Origin: an uncultured Magnetospirillum sp.
Lineage (GTDB): Bacteria > Pseudomonadota > Alphaproteobacteria > Rhodospirillales > Magnetospirillaceae
DNA length: 39,140 nt
NCBI RefSeq assembly: GCF_903853455.1
Contig: NZ_CAINTR010000184.1
Span: forward strand, 1-39,140
Direction of reading: 5' to 3'
Shown here: positions 26,138 to 33,694 of the stretch, piece by piece
How positions within the stretch are numbered: the first letter of the stretch is position 1
Layout: every line of letters begins with the position of its first letter
Notes under the pieces: generated by a model
Databases searched by the model: none
The model's input: only the letters and a program-made list of their open reading frames with translations
What the model was told of the DNA's origin: nothing
Position numbers and translations under genes: made by a program

Positions 26138-27054
26138 CGGCCCGCCTCCATCGCCCGCCTGGGATCGGCCGGGCGTTCCTGTTTCCAGTTGCGGAGGAAT
26201 TCCTCCAGGGCCGCATCCGGCTTGCCCAGCGCCACGCGCAAGGTGGCGTAGAGATTGCCGGCGGTCCGGTCGCCATGGGCCGGCACCCCCCGGCCGCGCA
26301 GCCGCAGTTCGGTCCCGCTGTCGGAATGGGGCGGGACGCGCATGCGCACCGGGCCGCCCGGCGTCGGAACCTCGACCGGGCCGCCAAGCACCGCTTCCGA
26401 CAAGGTCACCGGCAAGTCCAGCCGGATGTCCTGGCCGTCGCGCGAAAAATAGCCATGGGCGAGGACATGGATTTCGATCAGGGCGTCGCCGTCGGGGCTG
26501 CCATTGCCGCCGCCGCCGCCCTGGCCGCGCAGGCGCAGCACCTGGCCATCCGCCGTTCCTGGCGGGATCTTCACATCCAGGATACGGCCATCGGGCAGGG
26601 TCAGCCGCTTGGTGGCGCCGTTGACGGCGTCGAGAAAGTCGGTTGTCAGCGAATAATGCTCGTCCCGTCCGCGCACGGGGGCCTTGGGCCGGGGGTCCGT
26701 GTTGAAGATCGACCCGAACATGTCGCCGATATCCTCGGCGGACCAGCCTCCCGACTGCGGACCGGACCGGCCGTAGCGGCGGCCGGGCTCGCCCTCGGCA
26801 TAGTCGCGGTAGGACGATTGCGGCGCCCGTTCCTGTCCGGCGGCGTCGATCTCGCCCCGGTCGAATTTGCCGCGCTTCACCGGGTCGGAGAGCAGCTCGT
26901 TGGCGGCCGACACCGTCTTGAACCGCTCCTCCGCCTTGGCGTTGCCCGGATTGAGGTCGGGATGGTGCTGCTTGGCCAGATTGCGGTAGGCGAGCCGGAT
27001 GTCGTCCTGGCTGGCGTCGCGCGCCACGCCGAGCGCTTTGTAAGGATCCTCCAC
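26134..27054 (-). CDS. cbpA: CbpA-like curved-DNA-binding J-domain co-chaperone
   Basis: A 306-residue type II (zinc-finger-less) J protein that stimulates DnaK. The J domain is at residues about 4-70 with the HPD tripeptide in KQHHPDLNPG. A Gly/Arg-rich linker (SYRDYAEGEPGRRYG...) leads to two beta-sandwich substrate-binding domains (LPDGRILDVKIPPGTADGQVLRLRGQG and the second repeat LPVTLSEAVLGGPVEVPTPGG). The GTG at 27054 has AGGGAGG 6 bp upstream. A GTASTTTCCGA element lies 62 bp upstream, and a mirror-image copy faces the neighbouring plus-strand gene. Confidence 0.92.
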   Translation of the reverse strand: MEDPYKALGVARDASQDDIRLAYRNLAKQHHPDLNPGNAKAEERFKTVSAANELLSDPVKRGKFDRGEIDAAGQERAPQSSYRDYAEGEPGRRYGRSGPQSGGWSAEDIGDMFGSIFNTDPRPKAPVRGRDEHYSLTTDFLDAVNGATKRLTLPDGRILDVKIPPGTADGQVLRLRGQGGGGGNGSPDGDALIEIHVLAHGYFSRDGQDIRLDLPVTLSEAVLGGPVEVPTPGGPVRMRVPPHSDSGTELRLRGRGVPAHGDRTAGNLYATLRVALGKPDAALEEFLRNWKQERPADPRRAMEAGR

Positions 27055-27115
27055 CCGTGGCCTCCCTTCGCCGTGAACTCTCAGTCAACACCGGTAGGGC
27101 CGCATGGCGGGAGGA

Positions 27116-27126
27116 TCGGAAACTAC
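27116..27126 (-). promoter_or_regulatory. GTAGTTTCCGA element upstream of cbpA
   Basis: On the minus strand GTAGTTTCCGA, continued as TCCT exactly like the copy before the alcohol dehydrogenase gene, ends 62 bp before the cbpA GTG. It is back to back with the plus-strand copy at 27157-27167, 30 bp apart, so this one intergenic region has one element for each divergent gene. Confidence 0.5.
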
Positions 27127-27156
27127 CTGCCGGCCGAGATTTAGAGCCGGTGTTGA

Positions 27157-27167
27157 GTACTTTCCGA
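27157..27167 (+). promoter_or_regulatory. GTACTTTCCGA element upstream of the pgaD-like gene
   Basis: On the plus strand GTACTTTCCGA ends 118 bp before ATG 27285. As in the alcohol dehydrogenase copy, a CT-A-rich -10-like block (CTAGGAT) starts 27 bases after the element. Confidence 0.5.
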
Positions 27168-27352
27168 CGCTGTCGGCGCGATCCGGCATCCGCCTAGGAT
27201 TTGAGGGTTCGATTCGAGCCCGTCGTCGCGGGATCGCCGTCGGATGTTCGCATTGACTGCACCGATCTTCACCGGAGACGCCTCATGATCCCCCACCATC
27301 CTCGCCATGAGCATAGTGTCCCGTTGTTCTGGCCTTTCGCCGTCGCGACTGG

Positions 27353-27799
27353 ATGTTGTCGGCGGCGATGTGGCTGCTCTATCTGTACCTCATCCGAGAC
27401 GCGCTCATGGATTTGTCCGCCCTCGTCACCGACACGTTCGAATGGACGTTCGCCGGGGCGGAACGGCCGCGCCTGCCGGCGATCACCCGCGTCCTCGCCA
27501 CGCTGGAAGAGTACGGCGCCGTGGCCCTGCTCAACGGCGCCACCCTGATCGTCTGGGCGCTGTACAATCAGGTCCGCTTTCGCGGATCGGATCGTCGCGG
27601 CGCCAGCAAGCTGGTCGGCGTCGCCGACCTTGCCGCATTGTACGGGTTCCCGGCCGAAGACATCGCGAACTGGCAGCAATCGCGCATTCTGGTGATGCGA
27701 CACGGCCCCGGCGGAGTCCTGATCCGGGTGACGTCACAAGACCCGGAACCAATTCCGCCGCTCCCGCATCGAGAGTCGCCCGCCAAGGCGGCTGAGTGA
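27353..27799 (+). CDS. PgaD-like membrane protein, apparently frameshifted near its start
   Basis: The frame encodes 148 residues resembling PgaD, the small inner-membrane partner of the PNAG synthase PgaC: helix 1 (AAMWLLYLYLIRD), helix 2 (GAVALLNGATLIVWALYNQVRF), then RGSDRRG and a soluble tail with FPAEDIANWQQSRI. ATG 27353 lacks a ribosome site and starts inside the first helix. ATG 27285, in another frame, has GGAG 7 bp upstream and encodes MIPHHPRHEHSVPLFWP; at about 27333-27335 the protein continues plausibly as FRRRDWMLSA in the 27353 frame. A single missing base would join the two, so the intact gene was probably 27285-27799. No pgaA, pgaB or pgaC is nearby. Family call moderate; the lesion may be a real mutation or a sequencing error. 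Confidence 0.55.
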   Translation: MLSAAMWLLYLYLIRDALMDLSALVTDTFEWTFAGAERPRLPAITRVLATLEEYGAVALLNGATLIVWALYNQVRFRGSDRRGASKLVGVADLAALYGFPAEDIANWQQSRILVMRHGPGGVLIRVTSQDPEPIPPLPHRESPAKAAE

Positions 27800-27820
27800 T
27801 TTTCCGGGCCGGCCCCCGTG

Positions 27821-29812
27821 TCATTTGAAGATATTGCCGATTGAACGGCCAAACCCCTCCACCGCCCCGCCGATGCCTTGGGTCGCTCCCTTCGGCTGCG
27901 TGCCGCGTTTGCGCATCTCGATCGCCGCGATGCACGGGGTCTTGTCATCGTTGCCGTCGAGGACCAGCGGCAGCAGGGCGAAGAGCGGGTTGATCCAGGT
28001 CACGACGCCCTTGGCGACGTCCTTGGCCACCGCCATCCGGTTCGGTCGTATGGTCGGCTGCTTGAAGGTGCCGCCGATATCGACCGGCATGGCGAGGTTG
28101 AGAAGACTGGCCTCCTTGGGACGTGGCGTCAATTGGAGGTCAAGCCGTTCGGAGCCGAGATTGGCCGTACCCTCGCCGACGATGGTCACATCGCTGGTGT
28201 CGATCAGCAGGTCGCGCGACGTGGCCAGACCGTTCCGAATATCGAAGCGCGAGACCATGCAGGTGAGCTTGCTGTCGTGCTTGCCCTGCGTCCAGGCGAA
28301 CGCCTCGCGAAACACATCGGCGCCGACGAGGTCGGCGTAGCGGCTTTTGATGACGCCATGGCCCATCACCAGACTCGACGTGCCGTCGAGCGTCGCCATG
28401 ATGGCGCGCACCGAGTCTCCCGTGCCATGGGCCGCGATGGCGAGATCACCGCTTCCTTCCAAGATGTCGTACCCCGAACCTTGGGCCAGGATCTTGCCGA
28501 AATCGAGATGCTTGCCGTCCATATTAACGGCAAGCACGGCAGGCGTCTGATGGGCCGAAAGATCGGCGTCGCCTTCGACATGGCCGCCGCCCAGATTGAA
28601 GGCGAAGGGTTTTATCCGCAGAGTCCCATCGTCGAGCAGCAGATGCGCCGACAGGTCTTGCAGCGTGACAGCCGCGCTTTTCAAGGCCGCGATGGTCAGC
28701 GTGATGTCGGCATCGGCGGTCCGCAACGCCGAGAGCGGCAGCGGATCCTTGCCGAAGACCCGGCCATCGTCGCCGGATCGCCTCGCCGTCGCCTTCGGCT
28801 TCGGCAGTTCCGTCAGGTCGATCATGGACGCGCCGAGCGTCGCGCTTAGCTTCGGGCGCGTGCCGCTCATGGCCAGCCGGGCCTCGCCCGACAGGGTACT
28901 GGCGCCGAGCGTCGCTTGCAGCGCCGTCAAGCTCATGGTTCCATCGATATTGCCGCTCAGGGTCGCGGTGAAATGGTAGGGCTTCTCCGGCACCGGAACG
29001 TCGAGGAGCGCACCGACCGTCCCCAGATCCTGGCCGTCGAGCGAGACAGCCAAGTCGAGGCCCCGCCCCATGAACGGATCGGCCACGCTGCCGATCAGCT
29101 TGATCGTCGCGCCGGCCACGTCGATGGCGGCGTCGATCCTGTAAGGCTGCCCCGGTGTCATCAGGGACGACAGCGCGCCGACGGTGGCGTTTACCGTGAT
29201 CGGCAGATCTTGGTAAACAGCGGCCGCCTTGACGGTCATCGGGCCAGCCGCCGAGCCGAGGATCGAGAGTTCGGTGAACGACGCCGCCTTGGTCCGATGG
29301 GTGCGGCCGTCAGCGAAATTGATGGCGACGTTCCGCAGCATGATCGCATCGAAAGCCGGCACGTCCCGCGCCCCACCGCCCTCGGTGGGCGGCGGGGTTG
29401 CCGATTGCCCCGGCGTGGCGAACTGCCAATTGCCGCGACCATTGCCGTCGGTGGCAAGCCGCAGATCGACATCCTTCAGCACCAGCCGATCAATGTGCAG
29501 ATGTCCGCCGAAGACAAGCGGCAGCAGAGCGATTTGGGCCGACAACTCTCCGACCGTCATCATCTGCGGGCTTGCCACCCAATCGGGGTTGGAAAAGGCC
29601 ACATCCGTCACGGTCAGGGCCGGAACCGGCAGGATCACCAATTTCAGTTCGCCGCCGATGGCGAGTTTGCGCCCGGTCGCCTGCGCGACCGCGTCGATGA
29701 TTCGGCCTTTGTAATAGGGATTGAAATCCATGCGGCTCAGCACGATTCCGCCAACGGCGACAATCACGGCGACAGAGGCAAGGCCGGTGAAAAGGATTGT
29801 TCTTAAACGCAT
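27821..29812 (-). CDS. AsmA family protein
   Basis: A 663-residue protein of the AsmA-like, bridge-type lipid transport superfamily, anchored in the inner membrane and extending into the periplasm. One N-terminal helix (residues 5-27, TILFTGLASVAVIVAVGGIVLS) is followed by DFNPYYKGRIIDAVAQATGRKLAIGGELKL, the standard AsmA opening, long beta-rich repeats and the C-terminal block FDIRNGLATSRDLLIDTSDVTIVGEGTANLGSERLDLQLTPRPK. I chose ATG 29812, which has AGGAAAAGG upstream; the frame is open to 30004, but that stretch lies across the neighbouring lipoprotein gene. It probably affects outer-membrane lipid balance. Confidence 0.88.
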   Translation of the reverse strand: MRLRTILFTGLASVAVIVAVGGIVLSRMDFNPYYKGRIIDAVAQATGRKLAIGGELKLVILPVPALTVTDVAFSNPDWVASPQMMTVGELSAQIALLPLVFGGHLHIDRLVLKDVDLRLATDGNGRGNWQFATPGQSATPPPTEGGGARDVPAFDAIMLRNVAINFADGRTHRTKAASFTELSILGSAAGPMTVKAAAVYQDLPITVNATVGALSSLMTPGQPYRIDAAIDVAGATIKLIGSVADPFMGRGLDLAVSLDGQDLGTVGALLDVPVPEKPYHFTATLSGNIDGTMSLTALQATLGASTLSGEARLAMSGTRPKLSATLGASMIDLTELPKPKATARRSGDDGRVFGKDPLPLSALRTADADITLTIAALKSAAVTLQDLSAHLLLDDGTLRIKPFAFNLGGGHVEGDADLSAHQTPAVLAVNMDGKHLDFGKILAQGSGYDILEGSGDLAIAAHGTGDSVRAIMATLDGTSSLVMGHGVIKSRYADLVGADVFREAFAWTQGKHDSKLTCMVSRFDIRNGLATSRDLLIDTSDVTIVGEGTANLGSERLDLQLTPRPKEASLLNLAMPVDIGGTFKQPTIRPNRMAVAKDVAKGVVTWINPLFALLPLVLDGNDDKTPCIAAIEMRKRGTQPKGATQGIGGAVEGFGRSIGNIFK

Positions 29813-29858
29813 GCGAAAGCCTTTTCCTACGGCGCTTGATTGGGATTCCGGGCCGGCC

Positions 29859-30107
29859 TCAGCGTCGCCGGCCGCCGCCTCCGTGACCATGCCACCCTCG
29901 GCCGACCCCGACCCCGATGCCGATTTCCGGTCCGAAATACCAGGGATACGCAGGGTAATATGGGGTATAGGCATACGGGGCATAAGGGGCGGCATACGGG
30001 GCATACGGAGGGGGGTAGGGGGCGGGCTCGGTCAGCGGCGCGACCACGCAGCTGGCAAGAACCAACAGGGCGCCTATCATCACGGTTTGGAAAGATCGGG
30101 TGGTCAT
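29859..30107 (-). CDS. Small Pro/Tyr-rich lipoprotein
   Basis: An 82-residue protein with a lipoprotein signal: MTTRSF, a hydrophobic stretch and lipobox LASC with Cys20 as the lipidated residue. The mature part is a run of PYAPYA-type repeats followed by a WYFGPEIGIGVGVGRGW segment and a His/Gly/Arg-rich tail. Proteins of this shape are common in proteobacterial envelopes but have no assigned function. It lies between spy-like and asmA-like genes on the same strand, 46 bp before asmA, so they may be cotranscribed. Function unknown. Confidence 0.7.
   Translation of the reverse strand: MTTRSFQTVMIGALLVLASCVVAPLTEPAPYPPPYAPYAAPYAPYAYTPYYPAYPWYFGPEIGIGVGVGRGWHGHGGGGRRR
29964..30010. repeat. Short tandem GCATACGGGG-type repeats inside the lipoprotein gene
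   Basis: Four imperfect 10-12 bp units (gcatacgggg, cataaggggc, ggcatacggg, gcatacggag) encode the PYAPYA repeats of the lipoprotein. Such a run may vary in copy number between strains by slippage. Confidence 0.5.
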
Positions 30108-30160
30108 GAGCGGATGCACTCCCGTGCGGACGGCCCCCTGATGTTTGCGTCGCGGACTAC

Positions 30161-30622
30161 CTACAGCTCTTCGTGCCACTGCCCGAGCAGGTCGTCGGCG
30201 GCACGCTTTTGGGCGCCCGAGAACTGCTCGTAGAGCGGCCGGAACGCGACGAGGAACCGCTGTTCGCATTTCGCCTGCAGCGCCGTATATGCAGCGCGCT
30301 CCTCCAGATGCCGCAACGCCGTCGGCGGTGTCGGAACCGTCGCCAAAGTTTGCGGCCTCAGATGCTCGAAATCCTTGACGTCGGCACGCATGGCCGTCGC
30401 CACCTTGTCCCATAGCGCTTCCTGAGCCGGAGTGATTTGCAACTCCGCTTTCAGGAAGGCGATGTGACCCTCCATATGGTCACCAACATGCCGTTCGAAA
30501 ACCGGCGCGCCCTGGTCGTCGTGCGCCATTGCCAAGGATATGGGGAGCACCGTGGCTCCGGCGACGATGACGGGAAACAGGAGCAGGGCCAAGACTGGCA
30601 CGGCGAATTTATTGAGCGCCAT
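30161..30622 (-). CDS. Spy/CpxP-like periplasmic LTxxQ protein
   Basis: A 153-residue exported helical protein. The signal peptide ends at about AMA-H (residue 33). Two LTxxQ-type motifs follow, ITPAQEALWDKV and FSGAQKRAADDLL, as in Spy and CpxP, which act as ATP-independent periplasmic chaperones or envelope-stress modulators. ATG 30622 has a strong AAGGAGG site. A GTASTTTCCGA element lies 120 bp upstream. The family also includes metal-resistance sensors of the CnrX type, but the length and double motif favour Spy/CpxP-like. Confidence 0.78.
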   Translation of the reverse strand: MALNKFAVPVLALLLFPVIVAGATVLPISLAMAHDDQGAPVFERHVGDHMEGHIAFLKAELQITPAQEALWDKVATAMRADVKDFEHLRPQTLATVPTPPTALRHLEERAAYTALQAKCEQRFLVAFRPLYEQFSGAQKRAADDLLGQWHEEL

Positions 30623-30741
30623 TTCGAGCCCTCCTTCGGAAAGGCAGCCCACTTCAACGGGCTTCATGTCCGGGATGGGCATCGAAAGCACCTCATCCCG
30701 CCCTTGTGACAATAAGCGGCCGTGGTCTCGTCGTGGTAGAT

Positions 30742-30752
30742 TCGGAAAGTAC
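30742..30752 (-). promoter_or_regulatory. GTACTTTCCGA element upstream of the spy-like gene
   Basis: On the minus strand GTACTTTCCGA ends 120 bp before ATG 30622. A CTTATT block starts 26 bases after it and could be a -10 box. This spacing matches the copies before the alcohol dehydrogenase and pgaD-like genes. Confidence 0.5.
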
Positions 30753-30835
30753 CCAGACCCCGGAGGGCGTCGCGGAGACGGTCAAGTCGTGCAGGTGCCG
30801 ACGATCCCCGACGAAATGCGGATGGAGGCCAATCC

Positions 30836-31195
30836 TCAGAGCGTTGGCACCGTTCCGCCCTGCTCCACCGCCGCCAAACCCGCCTCGAGCGAGGGATGGA
30901 CAACGAAAATGCGCAGCAATCCGCTGACCTCGAACACTTCGTGGATCGTCTCGGCCATTCCGCACAAGTGGACGTGATACCCTTCGCTGCGGGCCCGCTT
31001 GGCGGCGACGATCAACGTTCTCAGTCCCGCGCTGGCAATGAATTTCAACTCCGAGAAATCAGCGACCAGAGCCGTGGGCTTTTCATCGAGCGCCGCCATC
31101 AACTGTTCTTGGAACTGATCGGCCACCGCGCTGGAGAGCCGGCCGGATACCGTCACGACGGCGGCACCCTCCTGTCGAACGACGGCGATTTTCAT
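30836..31195 (-). CDS. STAS-domain anti-anti-sigma factor (HsbA/SpoIIAA-like)
   Basis: A 119-residue single STAS domain. The phosphorylatable serine is Ser55 in KFIASAGLRTLIVAAKRA, equivalent to the DSSGLG serine of SpoIIAA. ATG 31195 overlaps the stop of the REC-PP2C-HATPase gene by ATGA and has AGGAT upstream. In such partner-switching pairs the kinase/phosphatase controls phosphorylation of the STAS protein, which when unphosphorylated binds an anti-sigma factor or another output protein. No anti-sigma factor or sigma factor is encoded nearby. Confidence 0.88.
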   Translation of the reverse strand: MKIAVVRQEGAAVVTVSGRLSSAVADQFQEQLMAALDEKPTALVADFSELKFIASAGLRTLIVAAKRARSEGYHVHLCGMAETIHEVFEVSGLLRIFVVHPSLEAGLAAVEQGGTVPTL

Positions 31196-32796
31196 GGCGG
31201 CGGCATCCTGGACCGAGGGTGCGATTTGATCATGCGGAGGCGATTGCATTCCATATCCCTAACATACTCAATTCCATCGACCATCGTCTTGATCAAAAGC
31301 AGGCCGATCCCAAAGCCGCTCTTGTCGGAATCGCCGGCCGTCGGATCGAAGAAGAGTCCGTCGTCGATCACCTCCGCCATGGATTGGCCGGCATCGGACG
31401 TCAGGCGCACGGTTATGGCGTGCATCCCGCCATCGGCGTGGCCGTGGCGGATGACATTGGCGACCGCCTCCTCGATGGCCATCGTCAGGGGATAGGCGGC
31501 CTCGACTGCCACTGTCCGGCGCTGGAAATAGGCCTGTACCGCGTTGATCAGCCGAGCGATCTCGGCAACGTCGTTGGCGATCCGCATCTCGAAAGACGAG
31601 GCGTCGTCGTGGCCGCCGACGAACCGCACCGCCACGCAGGTCAGGTCGTCGCTGTGCGGCTGGCCGCCCTCGAAGGCCCGCACCGCGGCCAGCACGCCGC
31701 CACAGAGAGCCGCCGGCAACGCCTCAGCCTGCCCCGCCAAGACCGCGGTCAAGCCGTGCTTGCCGAATTCGGCCTCGGCCGGATCGATGGCTTCGACGAC
31801 GCCGTCGGTATAGACGAACAGGCCATCCCCCGGCGCCAGCGTCACGGCGGCGTTGTGGTAGTCGCTGCCATACAGCACCCCCACCAGAAGGTCGTCGGTA
31901 CCCTTGATCCACTCGACGCTTCCATCGGCGCGCAGCAGGATCGGCCAGTTATGGCCGCCATTGGCATAGGTGAAGACGCCCGTCGGGCAGTCGACGATGC
32001 CGTAGAACAGCGACACGAACATGCCCTCGGCGTTGTCGGCGCTCAATTGCTCGTTGAGGCGGTACAGGCATTCGGCCGGAGACAGGCCGAACAGCGCGGT
32101 GGCGCGCAGCTGGGTCCGCACCATGGCCATATAGACGGCGGCGGGAACCCCCTTGCCGGACACGTCGCCGACGGCGATGCCGATGCGGTCGTCGTCCAGG
32201 GCGAAGAAGTCGTAGAAATCGCCGCCGACCTCGCGGGCCGGGTCCATCAGGCCATGGCCGAGCAAAGCGTGATGGGCCGGAAACGCCTTGGGCAGGATGG
32301 ACCGCTGCACCTCGCGGGCGATGGTCAGCTCCTTTTCCACCGCCTTGAGATAGGACAGTTCGATCTCGCGCAAGCGCTTCTTCTCGAGGCAGGCGCCGAT
32401 GCGCGCCCGCAGCAGCACCCGGTTGAACGGCTTCGGCAGGTAATCCTCGGCCCCCGCCTCGATGCAGCGGACAATGCTGTCCAAGGCGTCCAGCGCCGAA
32501 ATCATGATCACCGGCAGCGACCGCAGCCGGGGGTCGGCCTTGATCGTCTTCAGCACTTCGTCGCCGTTCATCCCGGGCATGATCATGTCCAGCAGCACGA
32601 CGTCGAACGCCTGCTTGAAGACCACCTCGACGGCGGCGAGACCGTCGGCGACCGCGACCACCTCGTGGCCCTCGCGCGCGAGGTAGCGGACAAGGACGTC
32701 GCGATTGGCCTGGCTGTCGTCGGCCACCAGGACACGGCCGGCGGGATAGGAGACATGCCCTGGATCGCAGCCCTCGTCCGTCTCCTCGACGGCCAC
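31192..32796 (-). CDS. Receiver - PP2C phosphatase - HATPase response regulator (HsbR-like)
   Basis: A 534-residue protein with three parts. An N-terminal receiver (VADDSQANRD, phosphoacceptor Asp70 in LLDMIMPGMNG, Lys in YLPKPFNR) is followed by a coiled-coil linker (ELTIAREVQRSILPK). A SpoIIE-type PP2C phosphatase comes next (VGGDFYDFF, VGDVSGKGVPAA, VYTDGVVEA, HSDDLTCVAVRF). The C-terminal part is an RsbW-like HATPase (N-box AIEEAVANVIRHGHA, G-box SGFGIGLLLIKTMVD). This matches Pseudomonas HsbR, which both phosphorylates and dephosphorylates its STAS partner. The frame is open to 33108, but that part is antisense to the two-receiver gene; GTG 32796 with AGGCGG upstream is the best start, leaving only 19 bp to the divergent gene. 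Confidence 0.88.
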   Translation of the reverse strand: MAVEETDEGCDPGHVSYPAGRVLVADDSQANRDVLVRYLAREGHEVVAVADGLAAVEVVFKQAFDVVLLDMIMPGMNGDEVLKTIKADPRLRSLPVIMISALDALDSIVRCIEAGAEDYLPKPFNRVLLRARIGACLEKKRLREIELSYLKAVEKELTIAREVQRSILPKAFPAHHALLGHGLMDPAREVGGDFYDFFALDDDRIGIAVGDVSGKGVPAAVYMAMVRTQLRATALFGLSPAECLYRLNEQLSADNAEGMFVSLFYGIVDCPTGVFTYANGGHNWPILLRADGSVEWIKGTDDLLVGVLYGSDYHNAAVTLAPGDGLFVYTDGVVEAIDPAEAEFGKHGLTAVLAGQAEALPAALCGGVLAAVRAFEGGQPHSDDLTCVAVRFVGGHDDASSFEMRIANDVAEIARLINAVQAYFQRRTVAVEAAYPLTMAIEEAVANVIRHGHADGGMHAITVRLTSDAGQSMAEVIDDGLFFDPTAGDSDKSGFGIGLLLIKTMVDGIEYVRDMECNRLRMIKSHPRSRMPPP

Positions 32797-32815
32797 CGTC
32801 CGCCTGCCGGTCGTC

Positions 32816-33604
32816 GTGACCGATCCCAAGACGGCGCAGGCCCCTGGCGAGGCCGAACCCGGCGCCGGCCAACCGCTGGTGCTGGTGATCGACGACGACG
32901 CGGTGGCCCGCGACCTGCTCGGCCGCTTCCTGACCGGGAACGGCTTTCGGGCCCGCTTCGCCGCCGACGGGCCGCTGGGGCTGGAGATGGCCCGGACGCT
33001 CAAGCCGGCGGCGATCACCCTGGACGTGATGATGCCGGGAATGGACGGCTGGTCGGTGCTGACGGCGCTGAAAACCGATCCCGAACTGGCGATGATCCCG
33101 GTGATCATGGTCTCGGTGGTCGAGGACCAGGCGCTGGGCTACGCCCTGGGCGCCCACCATTTCATGTCCAAGCCCATCGACCGCGACCAGTTGGCCGAAG
33201 TGCTGTCCCGCTTCAAGGACCGTGGCCCCATCGAGCGCATCCTGGTGGTCGAGGACGACCACACCAACCGCGAAATGCTGCGTCGCATGCTGGCCAAGGA
33301 AGGCTGGTCGGTCATCGAGGCGGCCAATGGACGAATCGCCCTGGACCGCGTCGCCGAGTCCGCCCCCGACCTGATCCTGCTCGACCTGATGATGCCGGAG
33401 ATGGACGGATTCGAGTTCGTCTCCGAACTCCGGCGCCATCCGGAATGGCATGCCATCCCCGTCGTGGTGCTGACCGCCAAGGACATCGACCAGGAGGACC
33501 GCGACCGCCTCGCCGGCTGCGTTCAGAAGGTCTTGCAAAAGGGTGCCGCCGACAAGGAGACGCTGCTGACCGAGTTGAGGCGTTTGGTCGCTCCCCCTAC
33601 TTGA
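32816..33604 (+). CDS. Tandem two-receiver response regulator without output domain
   Basis: A 262-residue protein made of two receiver domains and nothing else. Receiver 1 has the acidic pair in LVIDDDAVARD, phosphoacceptor Asp70 in TLDVMMPGMDG and Lys in FMSKPIDRD. Receiver 2 has VVEDDHTNRE and Asp190 in LLDLMMPEMDG, but the usual K-P near the end is replaced by VQKVLQKG, so its signalling loop is atypical. GTG 32816 is the only plausible start after the upstream stop at 32747, and it has no clear ribosome site. It diverges from the HsbR-like gene with 19 bp between starts, so the genes probably share or overlap promoters. It may pass phosphate to, or compete with, the HsbR-like receiver. 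Confidence 0.85.
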   Translation: MTDPKTAQAPGEAEPGAGQPLVLVIDDDAVARDLLGRFLTGNGFRARFAADGPLGLEMARTLKPAAITLDVMMPGMDGWSVLTALKTDPELAMIPVIMVSVVEDQALGYALGAHHFMSKPIDRDQLAEVLSRFKDRGPIERILVVEDDHTNREMLRRMLAKEGWSVIEAANGRIALDRVAESAPDLILLDLMMPEMDGFEFVSELRRHPEWHAIPVVVLTAKDIDQEDRDRLAGCVQKVLQKGAADKETLLTELRRLVAPPT

Positions 33605-33662
33605 TCGCGACCACCGATGTCGGGCGAGCGGATTTCGGGGTGACTCGGCGCATTAATAATGA

Positions 33663-33678
33663 TAGAGATCGTTCTCTA
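33663..33678. promoter_or_regulatory. Palindromic operator in front of the TetR gene
   Basis: TAGAGA-TCGT-TCTCTA is a perfect 6-bp inverted repeat ending 17 bp before ATG 33695, just downstream of an AT-rich TTAATAATGATA that may be the -10 region. Placement and size fit autoregulation by the TetR protein it precedes. Confidence 0.6.
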
Positions 33679-33694
33679 AATAACGAGGGCCGTC

